In this document: positions 8,998 to 18,216 of the stretch, piece after piece
How the letters are laid out: every line of letters starts with the position of its first letter
Numbering within the stretch: the stretch's first letter is position 1
NCBI RefSeq assembly: GCF_003591485.1
Contig: NZ_QZCF01000002.1
Span: forward strand, 248,001-312,000
Reading direction: 5' to 3'
Origin: Paenibacillus sp. 1011MAR3C5
GTDB taxonomy: Bacteria > Bacillota > Bacilli > Paenibacillales > Paenibacillaceae
DNA: 64,000 nucleotides
Translations under genes and position numbers: made by a program
Notes under the pieces: model-generated
Told to the model about the DNA's origin: nothing
Database searches by the model: none
What the model saw: the letters and a program-made list of their open reading frames with translations, nothing else

Positions 8998-9768
8998 ATG
9001 CGCTTGAAAGACAAGGTTGCGATTATTACCGGCTCCGGCTCCGGCATCGGGCGAAGCTCAGCTCTGCTCTTCGCTTCGGAAGGAGCGGCTGTTGTCATCG
9101 CGGATCTGGATCGCGAGAGAGGGCAGCAAGCAGCCGATGAGATCACGGCATTAGGCGGCAAGGCGATCCATGTGACATGCGACGTGACGGAGCAAGAGGC
9201 GGCTAGGGGGTTGGCGGCAGCTGCGATAGCTGCTTACGGCCAAATTGATGTGCTGTTCAACAATGCGGGAATCAGCCATGTCGGCGCGCTGCATGAGGTG
9301 GAGCCGGATGCGTGGGACCGCGTCATACGCGTTAACGTGCGCGGCGTATACCTGACGGCTGCTGCCGTCTTGCCATATATGATGGAGAGCCGGTCGGGCT
9401 CGATCATTAATATGTCATCCAGCATTGCAGAGATGGGCGTCTCCGCAAGAGCAGTGTACACAGCCTCCAAGGGTGCTGTTCTCTCGCTCACGAAAGCGAT
9501 GCAGGTCGATTACGCGCCATACGGCATACGCGTCAACGCGCTGCTGCCAGGCACGATCATGACCCCTTTCGTAGAGGGATACTTGAGCCGTTCCGCCGAC
9601 CCGGAAGCTGCGAAGGCTTCGATCAAGCGAAGGCAGCTGAGCGGAGAGCTCGGCCGTCCTGAGGATGTGGCCCATGCGGCGCTGTTCCTCGCTTCCGATG
9701 AATCGCGCTTTGTGATGGGCTCGCCGTTTTATGTGGATGGAGGTCTTGTTTTCGGCAAAAACGCATAG
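8998..9768 (+). CDS. SDR-family dehydrogenase (second copy in cluster)
   Basis: A 256-residue short-chain dehydrogenase. TGSGSGIG occupies residues 11-18, an IADLDRERG turn follows beta-2 (NAD preference), then NNAG and YTASKGAV with the catalytic Tyr and Lys. RFVMGSPFYVDGG closes the fold. The start ATG 8998 has AAGGAGGC 7 bases upstream; a TTG at 8992 is too close to it. It is only distantly similar to the SDR at 7259, so the two probably catalyse different oxidations in one pathway. Confidence 0.9.
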   Translation: MRLKDKVAIITGSGSGIGRSSALLFASEGAAVVIADLDRERGQQAADEITALGGKAIHVTCDVTEQEAARGLAAAAIAAYGQIDVLFNNAGISHVGALHEVEPDAWDRVIRVNVRGVYLTAAAVLPYMMESRSGSIINMSSSIAEMGVSARAVYTASKGAVLSLTKAMQVDYAPYGIRVNALLPGTIMTPFVEGYLSRSADPEAAKASIKRRQLSGELGRPEDVAHAALFLASDESRFVMGSPFYVDGGLVFGKNA

Positions 9769-9946
9769 CTGCGGCAAAGCTCTGATGGTAAGTTGGTTCC
9801 AGATAAGATCAACGAATCAGGTTTAGCTTTAAGGCGCATTGACGACCTTGCAAGCTTAAATCATGAGTTTTCGAGTCAGCCGGGCATTCCTATATCAGAC
9901 TTATTTGCAGTACAGCCTACGGTGAAAGGAAAGGAGAAGGTCAACG

Positions 9947-10852
9947 ATGAAACTGATGACTTTTATGAAGGATGGGGTATACCGGACAGGGGTGAAAACG
10001 GAGGAAGGCGTGCTCGATTTGGCTGCAGCGGTACAAGGCAGCACATCGGGCGAGCCGCTGCCGACCACCGTAAGAGAAGTGATCGCAGGCGGAGACAGCA
10101 CTCGTGAAGCGGTAGAGGCGTTCATCGCACAATTGAAGTCGGACAGTCCGGAGCAATACCGCGCCTATTTGAATCACGAAGAAGAGCTAACCATCGGCCC
10201 ATGCGTTACCGATCCCGAGAAGCTGATCTGCATCGGGCTCAACTACCGCAAGCATGCGGAGGAATCCAACATGCCGATTCCGGCATACCCGATATTGTTT
10301 AACAAATTCAACAACACGCTGAACGGGCATGGCAGCGACGTTCCGCTGCCAAGGACATCAAGCGAGGTGGATTACGAAGCGGAGCTCGGCATTGTCATCG
10401 GGCGCACAGCCAAGTATGTAAGCGAAGAGGACGCCCTGGATTATGTATACGGCTATTGCACGGCGAATGACTTGTCGGCGCGCGACTTGCAAATGCGCAC
10501 GAGCCAGTGGCTGGCGGGCAAATCCTGTGATGGATTCTCGCCAATCGGCCCTTACCTCGTATCCGCAGACGAAGTGGGCGATCCCAATGCGCTTGCGATT
10601 AGCTGCACGGTGAACGGCGAGCTTCGCCAAAGCTCCAATACATCGGATATGATCTTCAATTGCAAGCAAATCATCAGCTATGTCTCCCATTGCATGACGC
10701 TCAAGCCAGGCGACATCATCCTGACAGGGACGCCGGAAGGCGTCGTGCTGGGATACCCGCCAGAGAAGCGCGTCTACCTGAAGGACGGAGATGTCGTAAC
10801 CGTGTCCATTGAGAAGCTGGGTGCGATCACGAATCGCATGGTCAGCGAATAG
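9947..10852 (+). CDS. Fumarylacetoacetate-hydrolase-fold protein (2,4-diketo-3-deoxy acid hydrolase-like)
   Basis: A 301-residue FAH-superfamily enzyme. The catalytic domain begins near residue 85 with LICIGLNYRKHAEES. The metal site is visible as DYEAELGIVIG (two Glu) and NDLSARDLQ (Asp), followed by KSCDGFSPIGPY and LTGTPEGV. Family members hydrolyse C-C bonds of acylpyruvates, including the 2,4-diketo-3-deoxy acids of the non-phosphorylative L-rhamnose and L-fucose routes; hydratases and isomerases also occur. The two SDR genes, lactonase and dehydratase around it favour the diketo-acid hydrolase reading. AAGGAG precedes the ATG. The 178 bases before it hold no gene I recognise. Confidence 0.85.
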   Translation: MKLMTFMKDGVYRTGVKTEEGVLDLAAAVQGSTSGEPLPTTVREVIAGGDSTREAVEAFIAQLKSDSPEQYRAYLNHEEELTIGPCVTDPEKLICIGLNYRKHAEESNMPIPAYPILFNKFNNTLNGHGSDVPLPRTSSEVDYEAELGIVIGRTAKYVSEEDALDYVYGYCTANDLSARDLQMRTSQWLAGKSCDGFSPIGPYLVSADEVGDPNALAISCTVNGELRQSSNTSDMIFNCKQIISYVSHCMTLKPGDIILTGTPEGVVLGYPPEKRVYLKDGDVVTVSIEKLGAITNRMVSE

Positions 10853-10863
10853 GGGGATCGGTT

Positions 10864-11700
10864 ATGATCTTCGACAGCCACACCCATCTGTTCGGCCCCG
10901 GCATGTGCAGCGGCCCCACTGAAGCGGCCATCAAGCGCGCATGGGGACCGGATATGGAAATACTGGCGACACCCGAGATGCATGAGGAGGCGACTGCCGG
11001 CTGCAGCGGCTCTATTGTACTGGCGATGGCGGCTTATGCTACAGGTCTGGTCGTCCCAAACGAATACGTCGCGGAGTATTGCGCCAAGGACAGCGGCAGA
11101 CGCTTCGGGTTTGCCAGTGTCGACCCCAATGACCCAGACGCAGTCGTCAAGTTCGAGACGGCCATCAGAGAGCTGAATTTGAAGGGCCTCAAGCTCGGGC
11201 CGATCTACCAAAACTTTTATCCCGACGCGAAGGAGCATTTCCCTCTCTATGCAAAAGCCGAAGAGCTGGGCGTGCCGATCCTGTGGCATCAAGGCACCTC
11301 GTTTGTGCCGGAGGGCTATCTGGACGCCTCGCGCCCGGCAATGCTGGACCCGATTGCGCGAGCTTTCCCTAAGCTGAAGATGATTGTGGCGCATATGGGC
11401 CACCCGTGGATCGATGAGTGCATTTCGCTTGTCCGCAAGCACCCGAACTTATATATGGATGTTTCCGCGCTCGGCAGCAGGCCGTGGCAATTTTACAATG
11501 CGCTCGTATCCGCTCAGGAATATGGCTCGGTGCACAAGATTTTATTTGGCTCGGACTATCCGTTTTTTACGCCTGACCGGATGATCGATGCCCTGCGCAG
11601 CATCAATGAGCAGGTGGAAGGCACGAAGCTGCCGCGCGTATTGGATGAGACGGTCGAATCGATTCTGCATCGCGATACGCCGACCATTCTTGGGTTTTAA
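10864..11700 (+). CDS. Amidohydrolase-family (Amidohydro_2) metal-dependent hydrolase
   Basis: A TIM-barrel hydrolase of 278 residues. FDSHTHLFG at the N-terminus gives the HxH metal ligands, IVAHMGHPWIDE near 178 another His, and LFGSDYPFF near 230 the barrel-end Asp. This is the group that includes 2-pyrone-dicarboxylate lactonases, L-fucono-lactonases and gamma-resorcylate-type decarboxylases. Eleven bases separate it from the FAH gene. A second lactone- or keto-acid-processing role in the same pathway is likely but unproved. Confidence 0.85.
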   Translation: MIFDSHTHLFGPGMCSGPTEAAIKRAWGPDMEILATPEMHEEATAGCSGSIVLAMAAYATGLVVPNEYVAEYCAKDSGRRFGFASVDPNDPDAVVKFETAIRELNLKGLKLGPIYQNFYPDAKEHFPLYAKAEELGVPILWHQGTSFVPEGYLDASRPAMLDPIARAFPKLKMIVAHMGHPWIDECISLVRKHPNLYMDVSALGSRPWQFYNALVSAQEYGSVHKILFGSDYPFFTPDRMIDALRSINEQVEGTKLPRVLDETVESILHRDTPTILGF

Positions 11701-11731
11701 CAGACACGGAGCATACAGGAGGAGAATGGCA

Positions 11732-13456
11732 GTGAAGAGTGAGAGCTATTTTGGCGAAAAGGACTTGTGGGGATTCATTCATCGCTCGTTCACCAAATCA
11801 ATGGGCTACACCGAAGACGATCTTCGCAAGCCGGTCATCGGCATATGCAATACATTTAGCGAGCTGAACAAATGCCATTCCCACTTTAATGAGCTCGTCG
11901 ATTACGTCAAGCGGGGCGTCTGGCAGGCAGGCGGCCTGCCGATGGAATTCCCGACGATCTCGATCGGCGAGCCGTATGTGAAGCCGACGACGATGCTGCT
12001 GCGCAACCTGATGGCGATGGATACGGAAGAGATGATGAAGGCGCATCCGATCGACGGCGTCGTCCTGATCGGCGGCTGCGACAAGACGGTTCCCGCCCAG
12101 CTGATGGCTGCGGCAAGCGCGAATATTCCGTCTATCGTCCTGACGGGCGGTCCGATGCTGAACGGTCGCCTGCAAGGCCGCAGCCTCGGCGCTTGCACGG
12201 ACTGCTACGGCTTTACGCTGGAGCATAAGGCGGGCAACCTGTCCGATGAGGAGCTGGCAACGGCGGAGAATTCCGTCTGCCGCAGCGACGGCCATTGCAT
12301 GGTCATGGGGACGGCGAGTACGATGGCGTCCATTGCGGAAGCGATCGGCATGGCACTGCCTGGCTGCGCGGCTATTCCGGCTCCGGACAGCCGCCGCAGA
12401 CATATCTCCGAAGCGACCGGCAAGCAGATTGTAGAGCTGGTGCGCCGGAATATCCGCCCGCGCGATATTATGACGATGGATGCGCTGGAGAATGCTATTC
12501 GCATTACGATGGCGAGCGGCGGCTCGACTAATGCGATTATCCACCTCGTCGCCATTGCTGGACGGCTGGGATTCAAGCTGCCGCTGGAGACGTTCGACCG
12601 GATTAGCGCAGAGACGCCTTTCCTGCTGAACCTGCGCCCTTCGGGCAAATACCAGATGGAGGAATACTTCGAAGCTGGCGGCGTTCCGGCCTTGATGAAG
12701 GAACTGGAGCCGCTGCTGCATGGAGACTGTCTGACCGTTACGGGCAAGACGATGAAGGAAAATCTGGCGACAGAGCCGCGTACATGGAACGCAGATGTCA
12801 TCCGTCCGATGATCGAGCCGCTGGATTCACAGGGCGGAATCGCCGTGCTGAAGGGCAATCTGGCGCCGAACGGCGCCTTGATCAAGCAGACGGCTGTTTC
12901 CCCGCATTTAAAGAAGCATAAGGGGAAAGCGGTCGTCTTCGACAGCCCGGAGGACCTCGCTGCGCGAATCGACGATCCGAGCCTGGATGTGGACGAAAAC
13001 AGCGTGCTCGTGCTGAAGAACGCCGGACCGAAAGGCGCGCCGGCTATGCCGGAGATTGGACAGATTCCGATTCCGGCAAAGCTGCTGAAGCAAGGCGTCC
13101 GCGACATGGTCCGCATCTCGGATGCGCGGATCAGCGGCACGTCCTACGGGGCGCTGATCGTGCATGTCTCGCCGGAGGCGGCAGTGGGCGGTACGCTTGC
13201 GCTTGTTGAGTCCGGCGATGAGATTGAACTGGACATCGAGGCAAAGCGTCTGCAGCTTCATGTGGCTGAGGAAGAGCTCGCGATTAGAAGAAGCGGCTGG
13301 ACGGCGCCGAAGCCTCATTACGACCGTGGCTATGGCCTTCTGTTCCACGAGCGGGTACTGCAAGCCCATCTGGGCTGCGACTTCGACTTCCTGCTGCCCC
13401 CGGACCTTCGCGGGGAGCTGCTGCGCGAGGAAGCGGACAGCATCAAAAAAGGTTAG
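11732..13456 (+). CDS. IlvD/Edd-family sugar-acid dehydratase
   Basis: A 574-residue dehydratase. Iron-sulfur and substrate motifs are visible: CNTFSELNKCHSH near 32, GGCDKTVPAQLMAAASANIPS near 118, the KAGNLSDEELATAENSVCRSDGHCMVMGTASTM region with the cluster Cys residues near 195, ASGGSTNAIIHL, and ISDARISGTSYG near 465. Length and wording fit the aldonate branch (L-arabonate, D-xylonate, related acids) better than the branched-chain IlvD. AGGAGG at 11717-11722 is 9 bases from GTG 11732 but only 3 from an in-frame ATG at 11726, so GTG is preferred. It would turn the aldonate into a 2-keto-3-deoxy acid. Confidence 0.9.
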   Translation: MKSESYFGEKDLWGFIHRSFTKSMGYTEDDLRKPVIGICNTFSELNKCHSHFNELVDYVKRGVWQAGGLPMEFPTISIGEPYVKPTTMLLRNLMAMDTEEMMKAHPIDGVVLIGGCDKTVPAQLMAAASANIPSIVLTGGPMLNGRLQGRSLGACTDCYGFTLEHKAGNLSDEELATAENSVCRSDGHCMVMGTASTMASIAEAIGMALPGCAAIPAPDSRRRHISEATGKQIVELVRRNIRPRDIMTMDALENAIRITMASGGSTNAIIHLVAIAGRLGFKLPLETFDRISAETPFLLNLRPSGKYQMEEYFEAGGVPALMKELEPLLHGDCLTVTGKTMKENLATEPRTWNADVIRPMIEPLDSQGGIAVLKGNLAPNGALIKQTAVSPHLKKHKGKAVVFDSPEDLAARIDDPSLDVDENSVLVLKNAGPKGAPAMPEIGQIPIPAKLLKQGVRDMVRISDARISGTSYGALIVHVSPEAAVGGTLALVESGDEIELDIEAKRLQLHVAEEELAIRRSGWTAPKPHYDRGYGLLFHERVLQAHLGCDFDFLLPPDLRGELLREEADSIKKG

Positions 13457-13576
13457 CCAATATGGAAGGAATTAGTATTAGATTGTAAGGGTGATATATA
13501 AGAAGTCAGGTATAAGGCGGCTGCAAGTGAGGGGCAAGATATAACCATCAAGACCGTACAAGAAGGAGTCGATGGT

Positions 13577-14731
13577 ATGGACATTCGTGCGATGAAGAGG
13601 GAGGATCTCAAGGAAGCGGCTGTCCTTGCCAATCGGATATTCAGAGAGCCGGGACATTCGTCGATGGCGGACGCCTTCCCGCCGATCTTCTCTGGAGCAT
13701 ACCAGAGCTCGCTAGGCCTATATGTGGACGGCAAGCTGGTCGCTTTTATGGGGCTGGTGCCTCATCTGCTGAGGATTGGCAAAGCGGAGGTTCCGATGTT
13801 TGCGCTAGGGTCGGTATGTACGGACCCGGAGCATCAAGGCAAGGGCTACGCCGGCTTGCTGCTGGATCATATATTCGCGCATATGGAGGCATCCGGGGCT
13901 TCTCTCTTATATGTATCAGGGGCGGGTAAGCTTTACGCACGCAACGGCTGCAAGTCTTTTGGATCTACGAGAAAATACCGGCTGCATGCAGGTATGGCTT
14001 CTATGGATTCAGCAACGGCATCAGCCGAAGGCATCCATATCCGTGAGGCTGTGGAGAGCGATCGCTTCCAGCTTCATAACTTATACAAGGAGACCACCGT
14101 CAGATATGAGCGCAGCCTCTTAGAGACAGGCGTGTTAATGCAAGCGGAGGCGATAGCGGGCATCTATATGCTGGAGCATCGAGTGCTTGTGGCTTTCCTT
14201 GACGAGCGCATTATCGCTTATGCGGTGCTGGCGGTGAGAGGCAACCACATGAATGATGCGGTACCCTTTATGGTCGAGGGAGCGGGCGACGCCGGCGCTT
14301 TGGAACAATTGCTGCTTCATGCACTTAGAACCGGAATAGCCGAAGAGCTGGAAGTCACTATCCCTTGGCATGAGCATGAATGGAGAAAGACGCTTGATCG
14401 CTATCCATACGCGGATGGCGCTCAGTCCGGCACGATACGGATCGTGAGCCCGGAGCGTTTCTGGAGGAGCATAACCCCATATATGGAGGAGATCGATGAC
14501 GAAGCAGCGAGTCAGATTTCCGTGCATAATATGGCGGTTCCTTCCGGCGAGGATAGAGCTGTTCGGCTGAAAGTGGGTCAAGCAGAATTGACGCTGACTC
14601 AGAATGAATGGATATCGCTGCTGTTCGATGATGCATGGGACATACCGTCGATTACAGAGGAGCAAGGGGCAATACTGAAGCGATTGCTGCCGATTCCGAC
14701 ACCCTATCCGGCTGGTTTGAATTTTGTGTAG
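13577..14731 (+). CDS. GNAT-family N-acetyltransferase (Eis-like, two-domain)
   Basis: A 384-residue protein whose first ~135 residues are a GNAT fold: GSVCTDPEHQGKGYAGLLLDHI near residues 77-98 contains the acetyl-CoA pyrophosphate loop (Q-x-x-G-x-A/G). The rest matches the layout of Eis-type acetyltransferases, with a second GNAT-like half and a C-terminal sterol-carrier-like domain. Substrate unknown. AGAAGGAG precedes the ATG. Promoter and gene orientation suggest a unit separate from the upstream sugar cluster. Confidence 0.8.
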   Translation: MDIRAMKREDLKEAAVLANRIFREPGHSSMADAFPPIFSGAYQSSLGLYVDGKLVAFMGLVPHLLRIGKAEVPMFALGSVCTDPEHQGKGYAGLLLDHIFAHMEASGASLLYVSGAGKLYARNGCKSFGSTRKYRLHAGMASMDSATASAEGIHIREAVESDRFQLHNLYKETTVRYERSLLETGVLMQAEAIAGIYMLEHRVLVAFLDERIIAYAVLAVRGNHMNDAVPFMVEGAGDAGALEQLLLHALRTGIAEELEVTIPWHEHEWRKTLDRYPYADGAQSGTIRIVSPERFWRSITPYMEEIDDEAASQISVHNMAVPSGEDRAVRLKVGQAELTLTQNEWISLLFDDAWDIPSITEEQGAILKRLLPIPTPYPAGLNFV

Positions 14732-14848
14732 GCTGCTTTACAAGTTGAACGAATCGTTTGAAACGCGGAAGTGGGAAACCTTCGCAGCCTTGTGAATGGA
14801 GTGTGTAAGCTCTAAAGCTGCTTGGATACCCCCTAACACGATAACCGC

Positions 14849-14888
14849 AAAAAAGAGGTCAGCCGGCACGTTCCGGTTGACCTCTTTC
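14849..14888 (-). terminator. Intrinsic terminator of the LTA-synthase-like gene
   Basis: A 15-bp stem (14852-14866 with 14873-14887, one G-T pair) and 6-base loop. On the minus strand the stem runs into a T-run from the A-tract at 14849-14854, seven bases after the minus-strand stop. It also closes the convergent GNAT gene, though with a weaker tail on that strand. Confidence 0.85.
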
Positions 14889-14894
14889 GCTATA

Positions 14895-16946
14895 TTACGG
14901 CTTGGCAGGATCTACGAGCGCTTCGACTGCACCGTTGTTTTTGAAGGTGCGAAGCAGGTTGCCGATGACGACCCGATCCGACATCATGAGCTCAAGCTCA
15001 GCGGATTCCGTCATCGGGAGGCAGGCTGCCGAATCGAGCAGCTCTCCGGTAGCTGCGGCATAACATTTTCCGTTGGCGGACAAGCCGTCAGCCGAAGGCA
15101 TATAGTAGCGGTGGCCGTCCGTCCATGATCCGTTCCGCTGCGTAACCAGCCGAGTTTCCTCCTGCTGCGCGGTCAGCAAAGGCGTTCCTAGCCACTTCGG
15201 CTCGGATGTCGAGAGACCCAGCAAGTGCATGAGAGTCGGCGTCATATCGAGCTGGCCGCCGGCTTTGTCATAGGTGCCTGCATGAGCGCCGTCCGGAAGA
15301 TGGATCAGCATCGGAACGCTTTTGATCAGCTGCTCGCGTTCCATCTCATTGGCGGTATCCTTCATAAAGCGGGTGTACCAGTCCCATTTTTGAATGGAGT
15401 TATCATGATCCCCGTAAAGCACGAAGATCGTCTTATCCCATTGCCCCTCGGCCTTCAGCCGATCGACCAGCTCTCCAAGCGCCGCATCCGCATAATGGAT
15501 CACCTGCAAATAGTCGTTCATCATCGTACCGGTCAGCTCCTCTGTGTCGAGCAGCTTCTCTGCATCGGGAAGGTTGTACGGGTGGTGGCTGGTAAGGGAG
15601 ATCAGGAAGGCATGGAATGGCTCAGGCAGTTCCGTAATGATGTCCATCGATTGCCGGTAAAACGACTTATCGCCAAGCGACCAGCCGAGACGCTCATCCA
15701 GCTCATAATGCTTCAAGCTGTAAAATTGATCGTACTTCATCTTATTGTACATGACATTGCGGTTCCAGAACCCGCCTTGATAAGGATGGAACACATTAAC
15801 GCTGTATCCTTCGTTCTTCAGCTGTGTCGGCAAGCAGGCGTATTCATGCAATGCATATTGGATGAATACGGAGCCGCTCTTCATCGGCTGCAAGGAGCAA
15901 TTGACGGTAAAGTCGGCGTCGGATGTGCGTCCCTGAGCAGTCTGATGGTAGAAGTTTGAGAAATAGGCGCTTTCTTTGATTAACTCGTTAAGAACGGGTG
16001 TTATTTCTTTGCCGCCGATGGATTGGCCGAGCATGAACGTCTGCAGCGATTCTACTTGAACCATAAGTACATTGCTTCCCGCATATGCGCCGAACAGGCT
16101 GTCGCTTCGCTCAAGCCCGCCTCTGGCGGCTGCGCGTTCTTCCATGAATCGCTGCGTATCCAAGCGCTGCTCCGCTGTGACGGGTTCGGCATCGAACCAG
16201 TTCAGCTTGGCGTAACGATACACATCGTACCCATGGAATCCAAGCGAGCCGGCAACGTTGTAAATCGTCAGATTCCACCAGTTTTTCTCGAACAGCCCTT
16301 TGGCCCATGTATCCGTCGCATGATTCAAGTTGGTGAAGAATAGCGAGAAGCCAAGCATAAAAGCAGCTGCGCTGCACGCGATTCGAATGCCGATTCTCCG
16401 CCATCGGACGGCATGGGTGATGGCGGAAAGCCGATTGGCTAAGTCCGTGCGTCCCTTCCACAGCACATACACCGCATACAAAATAATGATCAAAGCATCC
16501 GCAAACAACCGAAAATCTCCCGGTTTCATAAGCGTGTGGATGCTTCCTCCCAGCGATTCCACTTGTCCGAGCTGAAGCAGCACCGGTACGGTGATCAAAT
16601 CCTGAAAGTAGCGATAATAGATCACATCGGCATACAGGATGAAGGAGAGGATCAGGTTAAGCGAGATCAGGGCGATCAGCCTTCCGCGCGTTGGCAGAAG
16701 CAGCGCCCAGAAGGATGCCAGCAGAATGGCGCCTGTCTCGATAATTTTGTCAGCATTCGTCATATCCATATAGGGGACAGACAGCAACTTGTTGAACCAA
16801 TATACTTTGAACCGCATGGCGATAACAAAAAGCAGCAAATCCAGCGCCACGGAACGGTCAAACACGCGCAGAGTGAAGCCGAGCGTACGGCGAAACCAAG
16901 ACATGTTGCTTGGTGGGCCTATGCTTTCGGCCGATTGATGAATCAT
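14895..16946 (-). CDS. LTA synthase/sulfatase-family membrane phosphotransferase
   Basis: A 683-residue protein with an N-terminal block of about five membrane helices (to ~residue 210) and an extracellular sulfatase-type domain. The nucleophile Thr is visible in GRTSDADF near 340, metal ligands in VQVESLQ near 295 and LYGDHDNSI near 515, and SLTSHHPY near 470. Relatives transfer glycerol phosphate from phosphatidylglycerol to lipoteichoic acid or modify other envelope polymers. Its ATG overlaps the stop of the upstream methyltransferase gene (ATGA at 16943-16946), which indicates translational coupling. Whether it is the main LTA synthase or a paralogue is not decided. Confidence 0.9.
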   Translation of the reverse strand: MIHQSAESIGPPSNMSWFRRTLGFTLRVFDRSVALDLLLFVIAMRFKVYWFNKLLSVPYMDMTNADKIIETGAILLASFWALLLPTRGRLIALISLNLILSFILYADVIYYRYFQDLITVPVLLQLGQVESLGGSIHTLMKPGDFRLFADALIIILYAVYVLWKGRTDLANRLSAITHAVRWRRIGIRIACSAAAFMLGFSLFFTNLNHATDTWAKGLFEKNWWNLTIYNVAGSLGFHGYDVYRYAKLNWFDAEPVTAEQRLDTQRFMEERAAARGGLERSDSLFGAYAGSNVLMVQVESLQTFMLGQSIGGKEITPVLNELIKESAYFSNFYHQTAQGRTSDADFTVNCSLQPMKSGSVFIQYALHEYACLPTQLKNEGYSVNVFHPYQGGFWNRNVMYNKMKYDQFYSLKHYELDERLGWSLGDKSFYRQSMDIITELPEPFHAFLISLTSHHPYNLPDAEKLLDTEELTGTMMNDYLQVIHYADAALGELVDRLKAEGQWDKTIFVLYGDHDNSIQKWDWYTRFMKDTANEMEREQLIKSVPMLIHLPDGAHAGTYDKAGGQLDMTPTLMHLLGLSTSEPKWLGTPLLTAQQEETRLVTQRNGSWTDGHRYYMPSADGLSANGKCYAAATGELLDSAACLPMTESAELELMMSDRVVIGNLLRTFKNNGAVEALVDPAKP

Positions 16947-18088
16947 TGACGCTTCTCCCTAGGAGGCAGCGGTCCGAAGAACTGGTAGTAGTCAGTCTGA
17001 ATCCGGCCGTTGAACAGCTTTCGTTTCTTATCGGCGGGACGACCCATATAGTGTTCGACCTGATCGGACGGACTGATAGCGAATACGGACCATGTCGGAT
17101 AATGAAGCGTCATTAGTCCGAACTGGCGCAGCGCTGCCTCTGCTTCGAGGTCGTCGCCGAGTCTTTCTCCATATGGGGGGTTCGTAATGATGACGCCATA
17201 GTCGCCCTTCGGCTTTGCTTTCGCGACGGGGAGGACGCTGACTTGGATGTCCTTCGCGAATCCTGCGCGTTTGATCGCAGTTTCGGAAATTTCAATCGAT
17301 CTTGGATCGATATCGGAGCCGGCAATTTGAAGCGGAATGTCATCCTTGACCGCATCGAACGCTTCTTCCCTCGCAGCGCTCCAAAGCTCTGCCGGTATCC
17401 GCTCCCAACGCTCGCTGTTGAAGTTGCGGCGCAACCCGGGAGCGATATTCCAGCCGATCATAGCAGCTTCTACCAGGAATGTGCCGGAACCGCAGAACGG
17501 ATCATAGAACGGGCGCTCCGGGCGCCAGCGGCTTAGCAGAATAAGTGCCGCCGCCATCGATTCACGAATCGGAGCTTCGTTGGAGACGAGGCGGTATCCC
17601 CGCTTATGCAGGCCTGCGCCGGATGTATCCAGCGTCAGCAGCGCCTCGTCATTGAGCAAGGATACCTCGATGACGTATCTGCCGCCGTTTTCATCGAACC
17701 ATTCTGTGCCGTAGCGATCCTTCATTTTTTCGACAACGGCTTTTTTGACGATTTTCTGACATGCGGGCACACTGGACAGCTGAGACTTATGGGAGCGTCC
17801 TTCAACCGGGAATTCCCCGTTTTCGGGAATCCAGTCCGGCCAGTTGAGCGCCTTTGTTCCTTCGAACAGCTCGTCGAACGTCGTTGCTTTGAAAGTACCC
17901 ATATTAATAAGAATCCGGCCAGCCGTACGAAGCCAGAGATTCGTTCTGCAAATGTCTGCAGGTCCGCCCTTGAAGTTGACGCGGCCATTCTCCACTTGAA
18001 GGTCATGATAGCCAAGTTCCTTCAATTCTCTGGCGACGACGGCTTCAAGTCCCATGGGGGAAGTGGCGATCAATTGTAATTGTTCCAT
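16943..18088 (-). CDS. THUMP-domain class I RNA methyltransferase (RlmL/YpsC family)
   Basis: 381 residues. An N-terminal THUMP region (residues ~45-155) is followed by a Rossmann methyltransferase: DPFCGSGTFLVEAAMI near 190 binds S-adenosylmethionine and ITNPPYGERLG near 305 is the catalytic NPPY-type motif of N2-guanine methyltransferases. The family modifies 23S rRNA G2445 in E. coli (RlmL); YpsC is the Bacillus homologue. It is the first gene of a two-gene minus-strand unit with the LTA-synthase-like gene, an unusual pairing. Confidence 0.92.
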   Translation of the reverse strand: MEQLQLIATSPMGLEAVVARELKELGYHDLQVENGRVNFKGGPADICRTNLWLRTAGRILINMGTFKATTFDELFEGTKALNWPDWIPENGEFPVEGRSHKSQLSSVPACQKIVKKAVVEKMKDRYGTEWFDENGGRYVIEVSLLNDEALLTLDTSGAGLHKRGYRLVSNEAPIRESMAAALILLSRWRPERPFYDPFCGSGTFLVEAAMIGWNIAPGLRRNFNSERWERIPAELWSAAREEAFDAVKDDIPLQIAGSDIDPRSIEISETAIKRAGFAKDIQVSVLPVAKAKPKGDYGVIITNPPYGERLGDDLEAEAALRQFGLMTLHYPTWSVFAISPSDQVEHYMGRPADKKRKLFNGRIQTDYYQFFGPLPPREKRQ

Positions 18089-18129
18089 CTTGCACTCTCA
18101 TTTCCGTAACGTTTATAATGGTTCTTTTC

Positions 18130-18158
18130 TTGCTACGTTTCCTATAAAAACATACAAT
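18130..18158 (+). promoter_or_regulatory. Putative promoter of the O-methyltransferase gene
   Basis: TTGCTA (18130-18135), 17 bases, TACAAT (18153-18158). The start codon is about 58 bases downstream. It faces the minus-strand promoter and shares sequence with it. Confidence 0.45.
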
Positions 18159-18172
18159 TAAGTATAGGTCAA
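18143..18172 (-). promoter_or_regulatory. Putative promoter of the minus-strand methyltransferase unit
   Basis: On the minus strand TTGACC (18172-18167) is followed after 17-18 bases by TTTTAT/TTTATA (18149-18143). Its elements overlap those of the plus-strand promoter, so the two promoters could exclude each other. Confidence 0.4.
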
Positions 18173-18216
18173 ACGGCCGTGCATTTACAAATCAAACATA
18201 CGGGGAGCTTACGGCA

